From Tolypeutes matacus (lineage: Eukaryota; Chordata; Mammalia; Cingulata; Chlamyphoridae), in NCBI GenBank assembly GCA_026826555.1, contig JAKSZT010037198.1, positions 7,866,577-7,930,576 of the forward strand: a DNA stretch of 64,000 nt, in the 5' to 3' direction. How positions within the stretch are numbered: position 1 is the stretch's first letter; each line of letters begins with the position of its first letter. Below the pieces are notes generated by a model. It searched no databases. It saw only the letters and a list, made by a program, of their open reading frames with translations, and was not told where the DNA came from. The position numbers and the translations under genes are program-made. Below, in pieces: positions 34,016 through 44,829 of this stretch.

Positions 34016-35629
34016 CCAGTTGCAGTTTGCCCTGATCATTCTGTATTGCAATCCCAATTTTACCCTTAAGGACACAAGCCTTGTCTTATTCATATTTTTA
34101 TTTTGCCTCAGTTATACTCGGTGCTTAAGAGGTGTATGTTGATTAATGGGAAATTAAGTTGTTTTTGTAGAGCTGGCTGAGAGATGCTCATCTTTGCATC
34201 ATGTGCCAAATTCACATCTCTTTCCTCCCCACTCCCCAGACCCAAGCTCCTAAAGTAGGTTATGTACCTGGGTACCCCTTGTACCTGTACTTCAGTTATT
34301 CAGTCCAATCTGCACGTTCTCTGACTAAAGGGTCAGAGAAATCTATGCCTGTTAGATTAATGACTCCAATTCCCTAGGGCACTCAGCATTGGAATTCCAA
34401 AGAATGTATGTATTTTTGTCACCATCCCTATGCCTGTGGGTTTTTTACCTCTCTAAACACTTTTTAAAAATCCTCCCTTTACCAAGGTATGCTCTGTGCA
34501 CAATAAAATCCTCCAATTATAAGTGTACAATTGATTGAATATTCACAAATGTATATAGTCATGCAATCACCACCATAAGTATGGTACAGAATATTTCATT
34601 TTCAAAAAGTTTCCTTCTACCTCTTTGTAGTCATTCCCCTCCTCTCATTCTTAGCCCCTGGCAGTCACTGATCTGCTTTCTATCACTGTAGTTTTACCTT
34701 TTCTAGAACTTAATATAAATAAAGTCATACAGTATATAGTCTTTGTGTCCGGCTTCTCTCACTTAGCATAATGCTTTTGAGATCCATCCCTGCTATTGCT
34801 TGTATCAGTACTTTGTGCCTTTTTATTGCTGAATTGTATTCCATTATGAGGATATACCAACATTTGTTTATCTATTCACCAGTTGATTCATTAGGATTGT
34901 TTCCAGTGTTTGTCCATTATGAATAAAGCTGCTACATCATGACTAAAACTGCCAGGAACATTTGAGTGCAAGTCTTTGGGTGAAGATATGTTTTAATTCT
35001 CTTGGATTAAAGAGAATTCTGAGCTGGACTGCTGATTCATATGGTATGTGTATAGATAACTTTTTAAGAAACTATTTTCTAAAGTGGCTATACCATTTTG
35101 TATTCCCACCAGGGATGTATGAGAGTTGTACTGCTCAACATCCTTGTCAGCACTTGACATTGTCATTCTTTTACATTTGAATTGTGATTTAAATTTGCAT
35201 TTTCCTTATGTCCAATGATGTTGACCATCTTTTCATGTGCTTAATTGCCATTCACAATTGGCCTTTGGTGAAGGGTTTAAATCTTTAGTTCATTTTTTAA
35301 GTCAGAATTTGTTTCCTTGTTATTGAATTTATAACAGTGGTCATGTGTATACAAAAGCCTACTGGCATTTTGATTGGGAATTATCATCTTAACAATATTT
35401 AGTCTTCTGATGTGTCAACATGGTATATCTCTGCATTTACATGGGTCTTTAATTTTTCTCAGCAAAGTTTTATAGTTTTATAGTGTATAGCTTTTGCAAA
35501 CATTTTGTTAAATATATCCCTAAGAATTTAATATTTTATGCTATTGTAAATAGTATTTTTATATCAATTTCCAATTGTGCATTCTAGTATATAGAAATAC
35601 AAATGAATTTTAAATATTGACTTGTGTTA

Positions 35630-36032
35630 TAGATTGAAGCATGTTCCTTGCAAAGACATGTTTAAGTCCTAACTGTCCCCCTAGCCCACTTCCTGTGGAT
35701 GTGAACCCATTTGTAAATAGGATCCTTGAAGATATTATTAGTTAAGGTGACACCAGACTGAATCATGGTGGACCTTAAGCCAATAAAATTGGAGTCCATA
35801 GCAGAGGAAATTTGAACACAGGGAGGAGATAGACAGAGAAAGAGACGGCCATGCGATGGAGGCAGACACTGAGTGTAGACTGCTGGCAAGCCACCACTGG
35901 CTTTAGAAAACCATGATCCTGCTGACACCTTCGTTTGGGACTTCTAGCCTCCAAAATTGTGAGACAATAAACTGTTTTTTAAGGCAGCTAGTCTGTGATA
36001 CTCTGTTACAGCAACCCTGACAAACTAAGACA
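35630..36032 (+). mobile_element. MaLR/MLT1-like solo LTR inside the L1
   Basis: 'tagattgaagcatgttcc', 'ggacttctagcctccaaaat', 'tgagacaataaactg' and the end 'gacaaactaagaca' follow the standard order of this LTR group. Confidence 0.7.
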
Positions 36033-36326
36033 ATCTGGTATCCTGCAATCTTGCTTAATTCATTAATTAGCTCTAGTTGCATTTTTTTGGTCTGCAAATA
36101 TAGTTTTGGTTTTTCCTTTCCAATCTGTATGCCTTTTATTTCTTTCCTTTACCTTATGGCACTGGCTAGGACCTCCAATACAGTATTGATTAGAAGTGGT
36201 ATGAGAGAGTATCCTTGTCTTGTTCCAGATCTTAAGGGGAAACATTAAGTCTTTCTCCATTAAGTACATGTTAGCTGTAGATATTTCATAGACGTTCTTT
36301 ACCAGGTTTAGGCAGTTCCCTTCTGT

Positions 36327-37007
36327 TTCAGTTTACCAAAGAGCTGGCTGATGCAAAGTACCAGAAATGGGTTGGCTTTTATAAAGGGTATTTATTTGGG
36401 GTAAAAGTTCCAAGGCCATGAAAAGTCCAACTCAAGGCACCATAAGAGGTGCTTTCTCACCAAAGTCAACTGTCATGGGGTGAAGCAAGATGGCTGCTCA
36501 TCTCTGCCAAGTTCTCTGCCTTTCCGCAGCTGTAGGCAAACTTTGGCATAGGGCTTGTCTCTTAGCGGGCCTCCTTTCTCAGTCTTGGCATTTTTTTTCT
36601 GCTTTTTTCTTGAGTTCAGCTGTAAGCTATCAGACATATGGCTCTTCTCTCCCTGGGCCTCAGCTCTTTGAGCCTCCCAGGGCTTCTCTCCTTGCAGCTC
36701 AGCTGTGGGCGAAAATCAAGTCATTTCTCTCACAAGTCTGGATCAAATATAGCAGTTTCTTTTTCCTATGTCTGTGTCTGTCTCTGTCTGTGTCTCCATT
36801 TGTATCAGACCCAGAGAGAGGGAGAAACCCAAACTGGCCCATGCCTCACTCATGCAGTTCAATCAAAAGCCCTTAAAACAATCTTATCAAGCAATCTAAT
36901 CAGAGGACCCTCAACCAAATTTAATCAAAGGGTATCACACCCACAAGAATAGATTAGTTTTTTTAAAAAATCTTTTTGGGATTCATAAAATAATTTCAAA
37001 TTGCCAT
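36327..37007 (-). mobile_element. Solo LTR, same family as 13438-14048, antisense
   Basis: Contains 'atgcaaagtaccagaaatgg', 'tttataaagggtatttatttgg' and 'gcaagatggctgctc' in the same order as the copy at 28094. The far end reads 'caaattgccata'. It is nested inside the old L1. Target duplication not clear. Confidence 0.78.
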
Positions 37008-37607
37008 ACCTTCTTTTCCCACTTTGCTGAAAGTTTTTATCGTGGATGGGTGTTAAATCTTTTGAAATACTTTTCCTCTTGAAATGATCATACAGATTTT
37101 CTCTTTTAGTTTATAAATACGGTGAATTCCATTATTGATTTTTGAACATTAACCCAAACCTGCATTTTTCAGATAAACCCTGTGTTGATATGGCATTTTA
37201 AATACTTTTATATACTGCAGGACATGATCTGTGAAAATTTTGTACAGCATTTTTGTATCTATGTTATGAAGAATGATGGTCTGTAATCGTGTTTTCTCGT
37301 AATGTTTCTGTCTGGTTTGGGTCTCAGGGTACTGCTTCCCTCATAGAATGGCTGAAAAAGTGTTTCCCCTTTTTCTATTATCTGGAAGAATTTGTGTAAA
37401 ACTAGTATTATTTCTTCCTTAAATGTTTGATAGAATTCACCAGTGAAGGCATCTGGGCCAGAAGTTTTCTTTGTGGGAGGTTTTTATACTACAAATTCAG
37501 TTTCTTTAATAGATACAGCACTATTCATGTTATCTATTTCTTATTGTGAGAACTTTGGGCATGTGTATCTTGCAAGGTTATGTTTGGGGTTTTTTGTTTT
37601 TCTGTGG

Positions 37608-37848
37608 GGTTTTTTTGGCTTTTATAAAGGGTATTTATTTGGGGTAGGTGCTTACAGTTACAAGGCCTTAAAGAGTCCAACTCAAGGTACCATAAGAGAT
37701 ACTTTCTCACCCAAAGTCATTGGCCACATATTGAAACAAGATGGCGGGCGATGTCTGTGAGGGTTCAGTCTTCCTTCTTCCTCTTAAGGCTCCATGGTTC
37801 CAGCTTCTTCCAATCTCAGCTATAGATTGGCATAAGGCTCATGTTTTT
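37608..37848 (-). mobile_element. Partial LTR, same family, antisense
   Basis: 'ttataaagggtatttatttgg' in parts and 'acaagatggcgggcgatg' correspond to the 3' third of the family, read in reverse. It lacks the outermost end and meets a sense copy at about 37849. Confidence 0.72.
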
Positions 37849-38552
37849 TAATTAATCCATTCCTGGGGGTCTGGGGCCCTTTTGATTGGACTATGTCAGT
37901 GAGGCGTGACATAGGTTGGGTCTCTGCCCTCTTACCTGAGCATTATATGGAAATGGTAACACAGAGGAAGAGACACACAGAAAAAAGAAGGTGTCATTTT
38001 GATCTTGCAATATGAGAGAAAAGAGAAAGTAGAGAAAGAGAAGACTCCAGGTTTGCCTACAGCTGCACCAAAGGCAGAGAAGCCTGAGAGGCTGAGAGAT
38101 GTCCTGGAGTCTGGAATCAGCAAAACACAGAGGCACAGAAAGAGGCCCTTGAAGGGCTCAGCCCACGGAACAGCTTAAGGGTGAGGAGACAACCCTGCCA
38201 TATGCCTTAGCGCCCACCGCTGAACTAAGGAAGAAAGCAGAACAGCTGAGACTGAGAGAGGAGGCCTGGAAAGAGACAAGCCCTATAGGCCTGGTTGCCC
38301 ACAGGTGAGCTCTGGGAGACAGTAGATTTTGGAGGGGAAGGAAAGGACCTCAGCAGAGATCAGCCACCATCTTCACCAAGTGGCAGGATACCAGGATCAC
38401 CAGTAGCTGACTCTGGTAAGAAAGTATCTCTGCTGATGCCTTGATGTGAACAGCCTTAAAGTTGTAAGCTTTTACCTCTAATAAATTTCCCATTATAAAA
38501 GCCAATCTATTTCCGGTACTTTGTATCAGTAGCCCTGTGGCAAACTAAGACT
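37849..38552 (+). mobile_element. Partial LTR, same family, sense
   Basis: 'attaatccattcctgggggt', 'agccaccatcttcaccaag', 'ttccggtactttgtatcag' and the end 'ggcaaactaaga' match the sense-strand copy at 13438. The first part of the LTR is missing, so the two partial copies form an inverted pair. Confidence 0.75.
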
Positions 38553-38559
38553 TCTGATA

Positions 38560-39300
38560 TGCAGTTACTTTACTTGGAAGCATTTGGATTCTTTCAAGGC
38601 TTACTTTAGAGCTTTGTTAGGCAGTTCCAGGGTAGCCCTGCTACTAAGGCAATACTCTTATCAAGACTCTTCCTGATGCGTTCTGTATTTTGAGGCCTTT
38701 TCTCTCTGGCCGATATGATCACAAGCTCTCCCCAGTCCCATAGGAGCTATACTGTTTTCTTTCTGTGGCCTCAAGTAGTTTTCTCTCACACAAGTACAGA
38801 TCATTACTTCAATGAAGATTTCAGAGCTTCCTTTCTGTGTAGCTCCCTTCTCTCAGAAGGAAATTTTAGTGGCCTTGGCCTCCTCAAACTCTGATCTCTG
38901 ATCTCTGTCTCCTTAACTCAGTGAGACTGTTTTGCTTTAACTGGGTTTTCTTTTCTTGTACTGCAACCTGGAAACCAGGAAAAAAGATGGATCAAGGATA
39001 GGATTCACCTCATTTGTTTCCTTTCTCTCAAGGATCACAGTCCTATACTGCTTATTGTCCAATGTCTGAAAACCACTATTTCATGTATTTTGTCCAGCTT
39101 TCTAGTTGGTTAAGACGCGGGGGTAAATCTGGTTTTGTTACTTCATTGTGGCCAGGGGTGGAATTACCAAAGACTTTTTTAGGCTTGGCCAGACTTAATC
39201 CCTCAACTCCCTGGGCTACTTGCCTAATTTCCACACACAGACAAAAGGACATAAAAGCATGAAAACTTTGTGGTCTGGGTTTTTTTTTTTTTTTTTTTTT
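38560..39300. other. Unassigned intergenic sequence
   Basis: No gene recognised. T-rich run at about 39279-39302. It may continue the antisense L1 broken at 37607. Confidence 0.4.
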
Positions 39301-39351
39301 TTAATTGGTGATATCTGGCTCACTTGGATTATGGCCATTCTCTTGTGCTCT

Positions 39352-39602
39352 TTTTTTTTTTTTTTTTAAAGATTTTATTTATTTATTCATTTATTCATTT
39401 ATCCCCCCCTTGCTGCTTGTGCTCGCTGTGTCCATTTGCTGTGCATTTTTCTGTGTCTGCTTATCTCCCCTTGCTGGGTCGTCCTGCTGCGTCAGCTAAC
39501 CACACTGTGTGGGCGGGCTTGCCTTCACCAGGAGGCCTGGGAACCGAACCCAGGGCCTCCCATATAAACGGGAGCCCTACTGATTGAGCCACATCCGCTT
39601 CC
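39352..39602 (-). mobile_element. DAS-type SINE, antisense
   Basis: Poly(T), then 'aaagattttatttattt', 'ggaaccgaacccagggcc' and the end 'gagccacatccgcttccc'. The flanks 'cttgtgctct' and 'cctgtgctct' (39342-39351 and 39603-39612) are the target duplication with one mismatch. Confidence 0.93.
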
Positions 39603-39609
39603 CCTGTGC

Positions 39610-40690
39610 TCTGGGTTTTAACAGATAAGAAAATATCTGGCTTTCATAAATTTGAAAGAACCTGAGTGGGAGGTGTTTCCAGTGTAATATCTAAGATAAC
39701 TCAGTTGACCACAGTACTGGTGAAGATTATTTTAGCCTAAATTTAGTACTCCGATTTCTCATCTAAAACTGTGGATGTGTATTAGAATTGTTCAGAATGG
39801 AGGAGGATGACCTTGGTGTTGACTTCCTTTGTTTCTTGGAATGAACCAATGCTGCTACTATCAAATTTTCTAGAGGGATGATACGAGCAGAAGTGGTAGG
39901 GGATCCTAACATTTGTCTCCTTTGAGCAGAGATTAAGGGTTGGAGAAGGGAAGGAGGGGTAGAAGCAGGGCCCACTATCTTCATCTTTAATAAGATGAAA
40001 TCCTTTCTTGCTTTGGGAGACAACATCTGATACAATAGATGCCAACATTGATGGATGCGTAAATAGGAAAAAGAAGTATTGGTGCCCTCTGTCAATCTCA
40101 ACAATTGGAGATGCCTTATAGTGGCAACTATCAGACTCTGGTTACTAAATACTGGGTTTGCAACTTTTTATTATAATCATCCCACTTTAGTTTCAGAGGG
40201 TATTTTAATTGGGTGATTTTGACTTCATTTGGAGTTGTCAGAATCCATATAACATAGCAGAATAACCTTAGGGATTTTGAAATGTATGTCTCAAAATAGA
40301 GTTTAAAAAAGAGAGAGAGAGGGAGAATCTGCATTGGCTTTAAAATCCACTTGGAGCAAGGGAAATTTACAGCTTGTGCTGCTTTCTGTACTCTGCACCA
40401 TCATTGCTGATTCTGCATTTTGGGGAAAGGCTGTCATTTCAGCATTGCCAGGTTGTTCATCTTGAATGATCTGTTCAGAACAAAATACTCTCTCTTAAGA
40501 AAAATTTGGGCTAAATTCTTTTGCCAAAACATTTTCCATGTCAAACTAAAAGATGAAATTTGCCACATCAGTAGTATTTTAGGAAAACCAGCTACAATTG
40601 ATAATGAAGTGCCCTAAATACTTGAAAAGGAATGAGTTGCGGTTCACCAGAAAGCACTGTTCATCTCCATCATTGTAATGTATTGAAACA
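39610..40690. other. Unassigned intergenic sequence
   Basis: No gene or repeat family recognised, apart from a short GA-rich run at about 40309-40324. Confidence 0.45.
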
Positions 40691-40692
40691 GG

Positions 40693-40704
40693 GCCATCTA
40701 GTGG
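40693..40704 (-). promoter_or_regulatory. Predicted CTCF motif
   Basis: The reverse complement reads 'ccactagatggc', an exact fit to the core CCACYAGRKGGC. Motif prediction only. Confidence 0.4.
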
Positions 40705-40779
40705 AATCCCCTAACTGTGAAACTATAAGTGCATCTCTAAGACTTCACATTCAAGCGTTTAAAATATCAATAAAATTTT

Positions 40780-41119
40780 TTTTTTGTTTATTTGCTTTTT
40801 TATCCTCCCCCTCTCCCCAAATGCTTCTCTCACCTATCTGCTCACTGTTTGCTCGCCTTCTCCAGGAGGCACCAGGAAAAGAACCTGGGACCTCCCACAT
40901 GGTAGGTGAGTGCCCAACAGCCTGAGCCACATTTGCTCCCCAGGACTATGGTGTCTGCTGACTTGTGGCATTTGCTCGTTGTGGCGGGAGGTGGCCTCTA
41001 CCTTGCTGTGGCAGGAGATGGTGTCTGCTCGTCTTCTCTTAGGAGGCACCAGGACCTGAACTGGGGATCTATCATGTGGTAGGCAGGTGCCCAACTGGTT
41101 GAGCCACATCTGCTTCCCT
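40780..41119 (-). mobile_element. DAS-related SINE with two tRNA-like heads, antisense
   Basis: Two head units are visible on the plus strand: 'aggaggcaccaggaaaagaacc' in parts to 'gagccacatttgctcccc' (about 40864-40942), and 'aggaggcaccaggacctgaac' in parts to 'gagccacatctgcttccc' (about 41041-41119). They are separated by a GGCGGGAGGTGG-type spacer. This is either a dimeric element or two insertions. Confidence 0.85.
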
Positions 41120-41605
41120 AGAATATCCTTTATAATGCCTCTAAATTCAAGTTAACTGTCCCTGATGTAAATAGTCTGCTCATAAATAAATATTATTCCA
41201 CTTAAATTTCTGCACTGATTAATTATAGTATCATATTCTGTGGATACATATTCAATTAAGTTTTGAAAAGTTCAAAGCTGTTTACTGGTTTCCCCTTCCT
41301 ATGAAAAATAGCCCTTTCTGGTCTGCTTCCTCTCACATTGTCATCCTGTCCATCATGAAATCTTATTAAGTATTAAGAAATGTATATGTGAAGCCACCTG
41401 AGAATTTTACAAGACAGTATATGGGATCAAGATGTATGTTACAGATGAAACTTGATTGCACATCTCTCCTCAAACATATTATTAGCCTTGTATGAGGTGT
41501 CAGAAGGTGTTTCCACGGACTGGTTGGAGAGAACAGCCCTCTTAGGAATGGTATATATGCAAATCTCTCCCTAGCCAAGAGGCTTGGAGGGTGGGTTCGT
41601 TAAAC
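41120..41605. other. Unassigned intergenic sequence
   Basis: No gene or repeat recognised. Confidence 0.45.
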
Positions 41606-41609
41606 TCAT

Positions 41610-41975
41610 TTTATTCTCTTCCTGGAAACATGACTAAATTACATTTCCCAGAATTCTCTGCAGTTAGGTAGAGCCCTGTGACTGAGTTCAGGCCAATGAA
41701 ATATGCATGGGAGACATATATACCCTTCCATTGCTGGCTTCTAAAATAGTCTGCATCATCCTCCATGTTTTTTTTTGCCCCACCTCCACACGCACCTGGT
41801 GGACGGCATTGATCTGGCAGACCACGGGAGCTTGGGTTTTTAATGACTGTGTAGCACCTACCCATCCCCCAGAAGCCCCCACAACCTGGACTGTCATGTG
41901 GTCCTGAAATACACGCTCATCATTTTAAGCCACTGAGATTTTGAAGTTGTTTGTTAAATACCCTGATTAATATGA
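41610..41975 (+). mobile_element. Possible old LTR
   Basis: 'aaattacatttcccagaattc', 'ttcaggccaatgaaatatg' and the end 'ttaagccactgagattttg', then 'ccctgattaatatg', resemble an old mammalian LTR. Family not identified. Confidence 0.45.
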
Positions 41976-41979
41976 GAGG

Positions 41980-43900
41980 CAAGAAACAACTGGGAGAATG
42001 GAAAGAGGATAATATGAAAGGACAATAAATTCCACATTTCCTTTAGAGACATCTGTATGCATTCTGCCTCTTTTCTGTAGATTTCAGAGCAAACAGTATA
42101 AGCACGTGGTTGATAAGTACTGAAAACACCCAGCAGATTCCAGAACACCTGGAAGTAGAACCACAGCGTGCTTTCTGATGAGGTTAGATCTTGTGGAGTC
42201 AGGAAGGCAGGCTGCGGAGATGATGAAATGTGCATGGAGAGGCTTCCACAGCTACAGACATGGTGAATGCAGTGTAAGTTTACAATATGGGAAATTTGGG
42301 AACAAGGCCTTGTCAGCTTTAGCCATCAGGCATTTACTAATGTTATTGTGTTTTGTTTCATAATATGAACTTTATGAACTCTATTCCAAGATGTCCTGCA
42401 AGATTTGGTATGTCTCAGTATATTAGGTGTTCCAGATATATTCTGGCTACACAGAGTGGGATGTTAGTAAATATTTTTCTTCTGAGCCATTTGTGGAAGC
42501 TATACTTGGCACAGAGGAGCATGTGAGAAATCAGTAAAAAAAAAGTTTGTTGTGAGCATTAATTAAGATATATACACAGAAGTACTTTATAAACTGGAAA
42601 GTTCTATTCCAGTAATAGGTGCTATAATTAAGGCTTATCCACAAAATGTCTGCACATTGTTTTCACTGAATAAATACTCGTGTAGTCAGTGAGTGAAATA
42701 GTCCTTTCCTGAAGACACAGCTAAATGTTCAGGGAACATTCAACCAATTAAACAATGCTAATAAGCATTGCTATAATTCTGGCTAAAATAAATATTTAGG
42801 AAAGGGTTTTACATCTAAATTATCCACTTTTGTGTCTCAACTCTCTATTTTATTTGACAGTAAGATATACTGCTGCTTACTTTAAATTTGCCAGGTAAGT
42901 AAAGTGATGATGGTGGCTTTGGTGTTATCTGAAGTAAACAGAATCTCTCCGGGTGTATGTATGCGTGTGTATGCACACGTGAGCAAGGAAGTGAGGAGAA
43001 TAATAACCCTTAGAATTATGGTCACTGCATCATCAGGCTAATGAAATGTATGAGTATAGAAAACAGAACAAAGAAGACTTCCAAATGTTCCCATCACTTG
43101 TATCTTTATAGAAACTCATGTGTCCCTCAAATAGATTGTGGAGATCAAAGATAAAAATTATGCATAGCCAAGAAAAAAAAATGTTATTTTAAAAGCACAA
43201 AAACAGCTGCATTTATATAATGATGAAGGGTTTTAATGTTAATTGAAAAAATTTAAACAATACTTTTCTTTTTTACTAGTAATAATGACTATAAGACTTA
43301 CATCAGATCTATCAAGTAAAAAATGAAGGCAGATTGTCAATTATTTTGTAAATTTGCACTATAATTAATTAGGATGATTCACACCCCTTTATTCCCCTAG
43401 ATACTGATTTAATTCCATCTCTTTCATCCAAAAAAATCCACTAAAACTAAGGGGAAAAAAAAAAAAGATAAAATTAGTTGCCCATGGAATAAAAAGAAGG
43501 AACGGATGAAGGTAGGAAGAAAAGAAAGAAAGAGAAATTAATTTTGGATTTATAGTTAAACAATGTAAACATAGTGAGTATATATGTAATTTGATGTTTG
43601 TGAATATTTAAGTAAAGTTATAATGAAAGTAAGGACTGTAACTTTATGACTCAACCCTCCCCCCTCCCCCTGGCCCTGTTTGGTACCCACCTCCATCCTA
43701 TTCAACTCCTTAATGTTTATTAATGAAAGAACCTGTGCAACTCCACCCCAATTGCTCATTAGCATCCTGATGTTATAAAATATTAGAATTCTGCAAATCA
43801 GGGAGGCAGTTTTAGGCCATCAGGCCACTGGGTTCCATTGCTTACACAACCAAATAAACTACCCCCGTGTCTCAGGAATTGGCTTTAAAGAGGCTTGGGG
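41980..43900. other. Gene-free, mostly unassigned
   Basis: AT-rich non-coding sequence. A short TG/CA alternating run lies at about 42953-42984. No frame has recognisable content. Confidence 0.45.
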
Positions 43901-44307
43901 GGCGGGGGCGGATGTGGCTCAAATGGTTGGGCGTCCATCTGCCATATGGAGGGACCTGGGATCGATCCCCGGGACCTCCCGGTAAAATTAAAAAATATAT
44001 ATATAGAAGACGCATGGGCTGCCAGGCTCTGGGTGCTGGTGAGCCGCCAGGCCCCAGGAGCCATGCAGCAAGATGATGACGTAACCAGAGAGAGACGCAG
44101 GGGAGAGACAAGATGAGATGCTCCGAAAGCTCCGAAAACCAGGAACCAGGAACCGAGGTGGCACAGGAGGCAGAACACCTCTCTCCTACATCGGAGGTCT
44201 CCAGGATCGAAGACTGGAGGAGGAGGATGAGACGAGATGGCAGGAAACAGACACAGAGAATTGCCCAGTGAATGGACACAAAACAGCAAATGGGGAAGGG
44301 GGTGTTT

Positions 44308-44320
44308 AAAATGGATAAAG
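44308..44320 (+). repeat. Target-site duplication, left copy (NDUFA1 retrocopy)
   Basis: 'aaaatggataaag', repeated exactly at 44778-44790. It is part of the DAS tail, as shown by the undisturbed copy ending near 12721. Confidence 0.93.
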
Positions 44321-44777
44321 TTGGAGCTTACCGGGAAGGGGGCCGGAGCCGGGTCACCTATAAGTGGCGCAGAAGGAGGTTTTTGGCTTCGGTAACCCTG
44401 CCGCGATGTGGTTCGAGATTCTCCCTGGACTCGCCGTCATGTGGGTGTCTTTGCTTCTTCCCGGAGTGGCCACTGCGCACATCCATAAGTTCGCTAACGG
44501 GGGCAAGGAAAAAAGGATTGCCCATTATGCTTATCAGTGGAGTTTGATGGAAAGAGATAGGCGGATCTCTGGGGTGAATCGTCACTATGTATCAAAGGGT
44601 TTGGAGAATATTGATTGACTCAAGGAATCATTTTCCTGGTTGATGAAAATATAACTCAGTTGTGATCACCTACCCCTGCTGAAAGGTTATACTGTGGTGT
44701 GTTATGTAGCATGCAGGGCATTATATAGTGCTTAATAAAAGTAAAATGAAAATGAAAAAAATAAAATAAAATAAAAT
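44321..44777 (+). pseudogene. NDUFA1: Full-length NDUFA1 mRNA retrocopy
   Basis: An intronless copy of the NDUFA1 mRNA. It holds about 85 bases of GC-rich 5' UTR, the whole coding sequence, a 3' UTR with 'cttaataaaagt' (polyadenylation signal near 44731), and an impure A-rich tail of aaaat units. A perfect 13-base target duplication and insertion in an A-rich SINE tail show L1-mediated retrotransposition. No frameshift or stop breaks the coding part, so the term pseudogene is provisional. The copy lies about 6.4 kb upstream of NDUFB6, a gene for the same complex; I take this as chance. Confidence 0.92.
44406..44618 (+). CDS. NDUFA1: Intact NDUFA1-like frame in the retrocopy
   Basis: Seventy codons and a stop, the normal length of NDUFA1, the MWFE subunit of mitochondrial Complex I. 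It starts MWFEILPGL and ends [10 protein letters not shown]. The hydrophobic N-terminus (about residues 1-24) is the usual single membrane segment, and the matrix-side KEKR and [10 protein letters not shown] stretches are kept. The start was chosen because MWFE is the family N-terminus; an in-frame ATG upstream would add 14 residues that are 5' UTR. Some changes look unusual, for example Trp at residue 13 where small residues are common. Whether it is transcribed is unknown: only SINE internal promoter boxes lie upstream. The parental gene in mammals is X-linked and has introns, so this is a retrocopy, not the parent. Confidence 0.75.
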   Translation: MWFEILPGLAVMWVSLLLPGVATAHIHKFANGGKEKRIAHYAYQWSLMERDRRISGVNRHYVSKGLENID

Positions 44778-44790
44778 AAAATGGATAAAG
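44778..44790 (+). repeat. Target-site duplication, right copy (NDUFA1 retrocopy)
   Basis: Exact repeat of 44308-44320, following the aaaat tail. Confidence 0.93.
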
Positions 44791-44791
44791 T

Positions 44792-44823
<32 letters not shown>

Positions 44824-44829
44824 AGAGGC

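Larger units (their letters stand above)
34500..37607 (-). mobile_element. Old L1 (L1M-like), antisense, twice interrupted
   Basis: Antisense L1 text is seen at 34500-35630 ('tccggcttctctcacttagc', 'tgctgaattgtattccatta'), 36040-36326 (reverse of the reverse-transcriptase block, 'gtatccttgtcttgttccag') and 37008-37607 ('attcaccagtgaaggcatctg' in parts). A MaLR LTR and a second LTR separate the pieces. Heavily mutated. Confidence 0.75.
43905..44818 (+). mobile_element. DAS-type SINE, long form, split by an NDUFA1 retrocopy
   Basis: The head reads 'gcggatgtggctcaaatgg' with 'gggatcgatcccc'. The body resembles the copy at 12312-12742, and a second tRNA-like unit lies at about 44150-44215. The tail sequence 'aaaatggataaag' is duplicated on either side of 44321-44777. 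After the second copy the tail continues 'taaataaataaatt' and a long A run, exactly as expected of an uninterrupted element. Confidence 0.93.
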
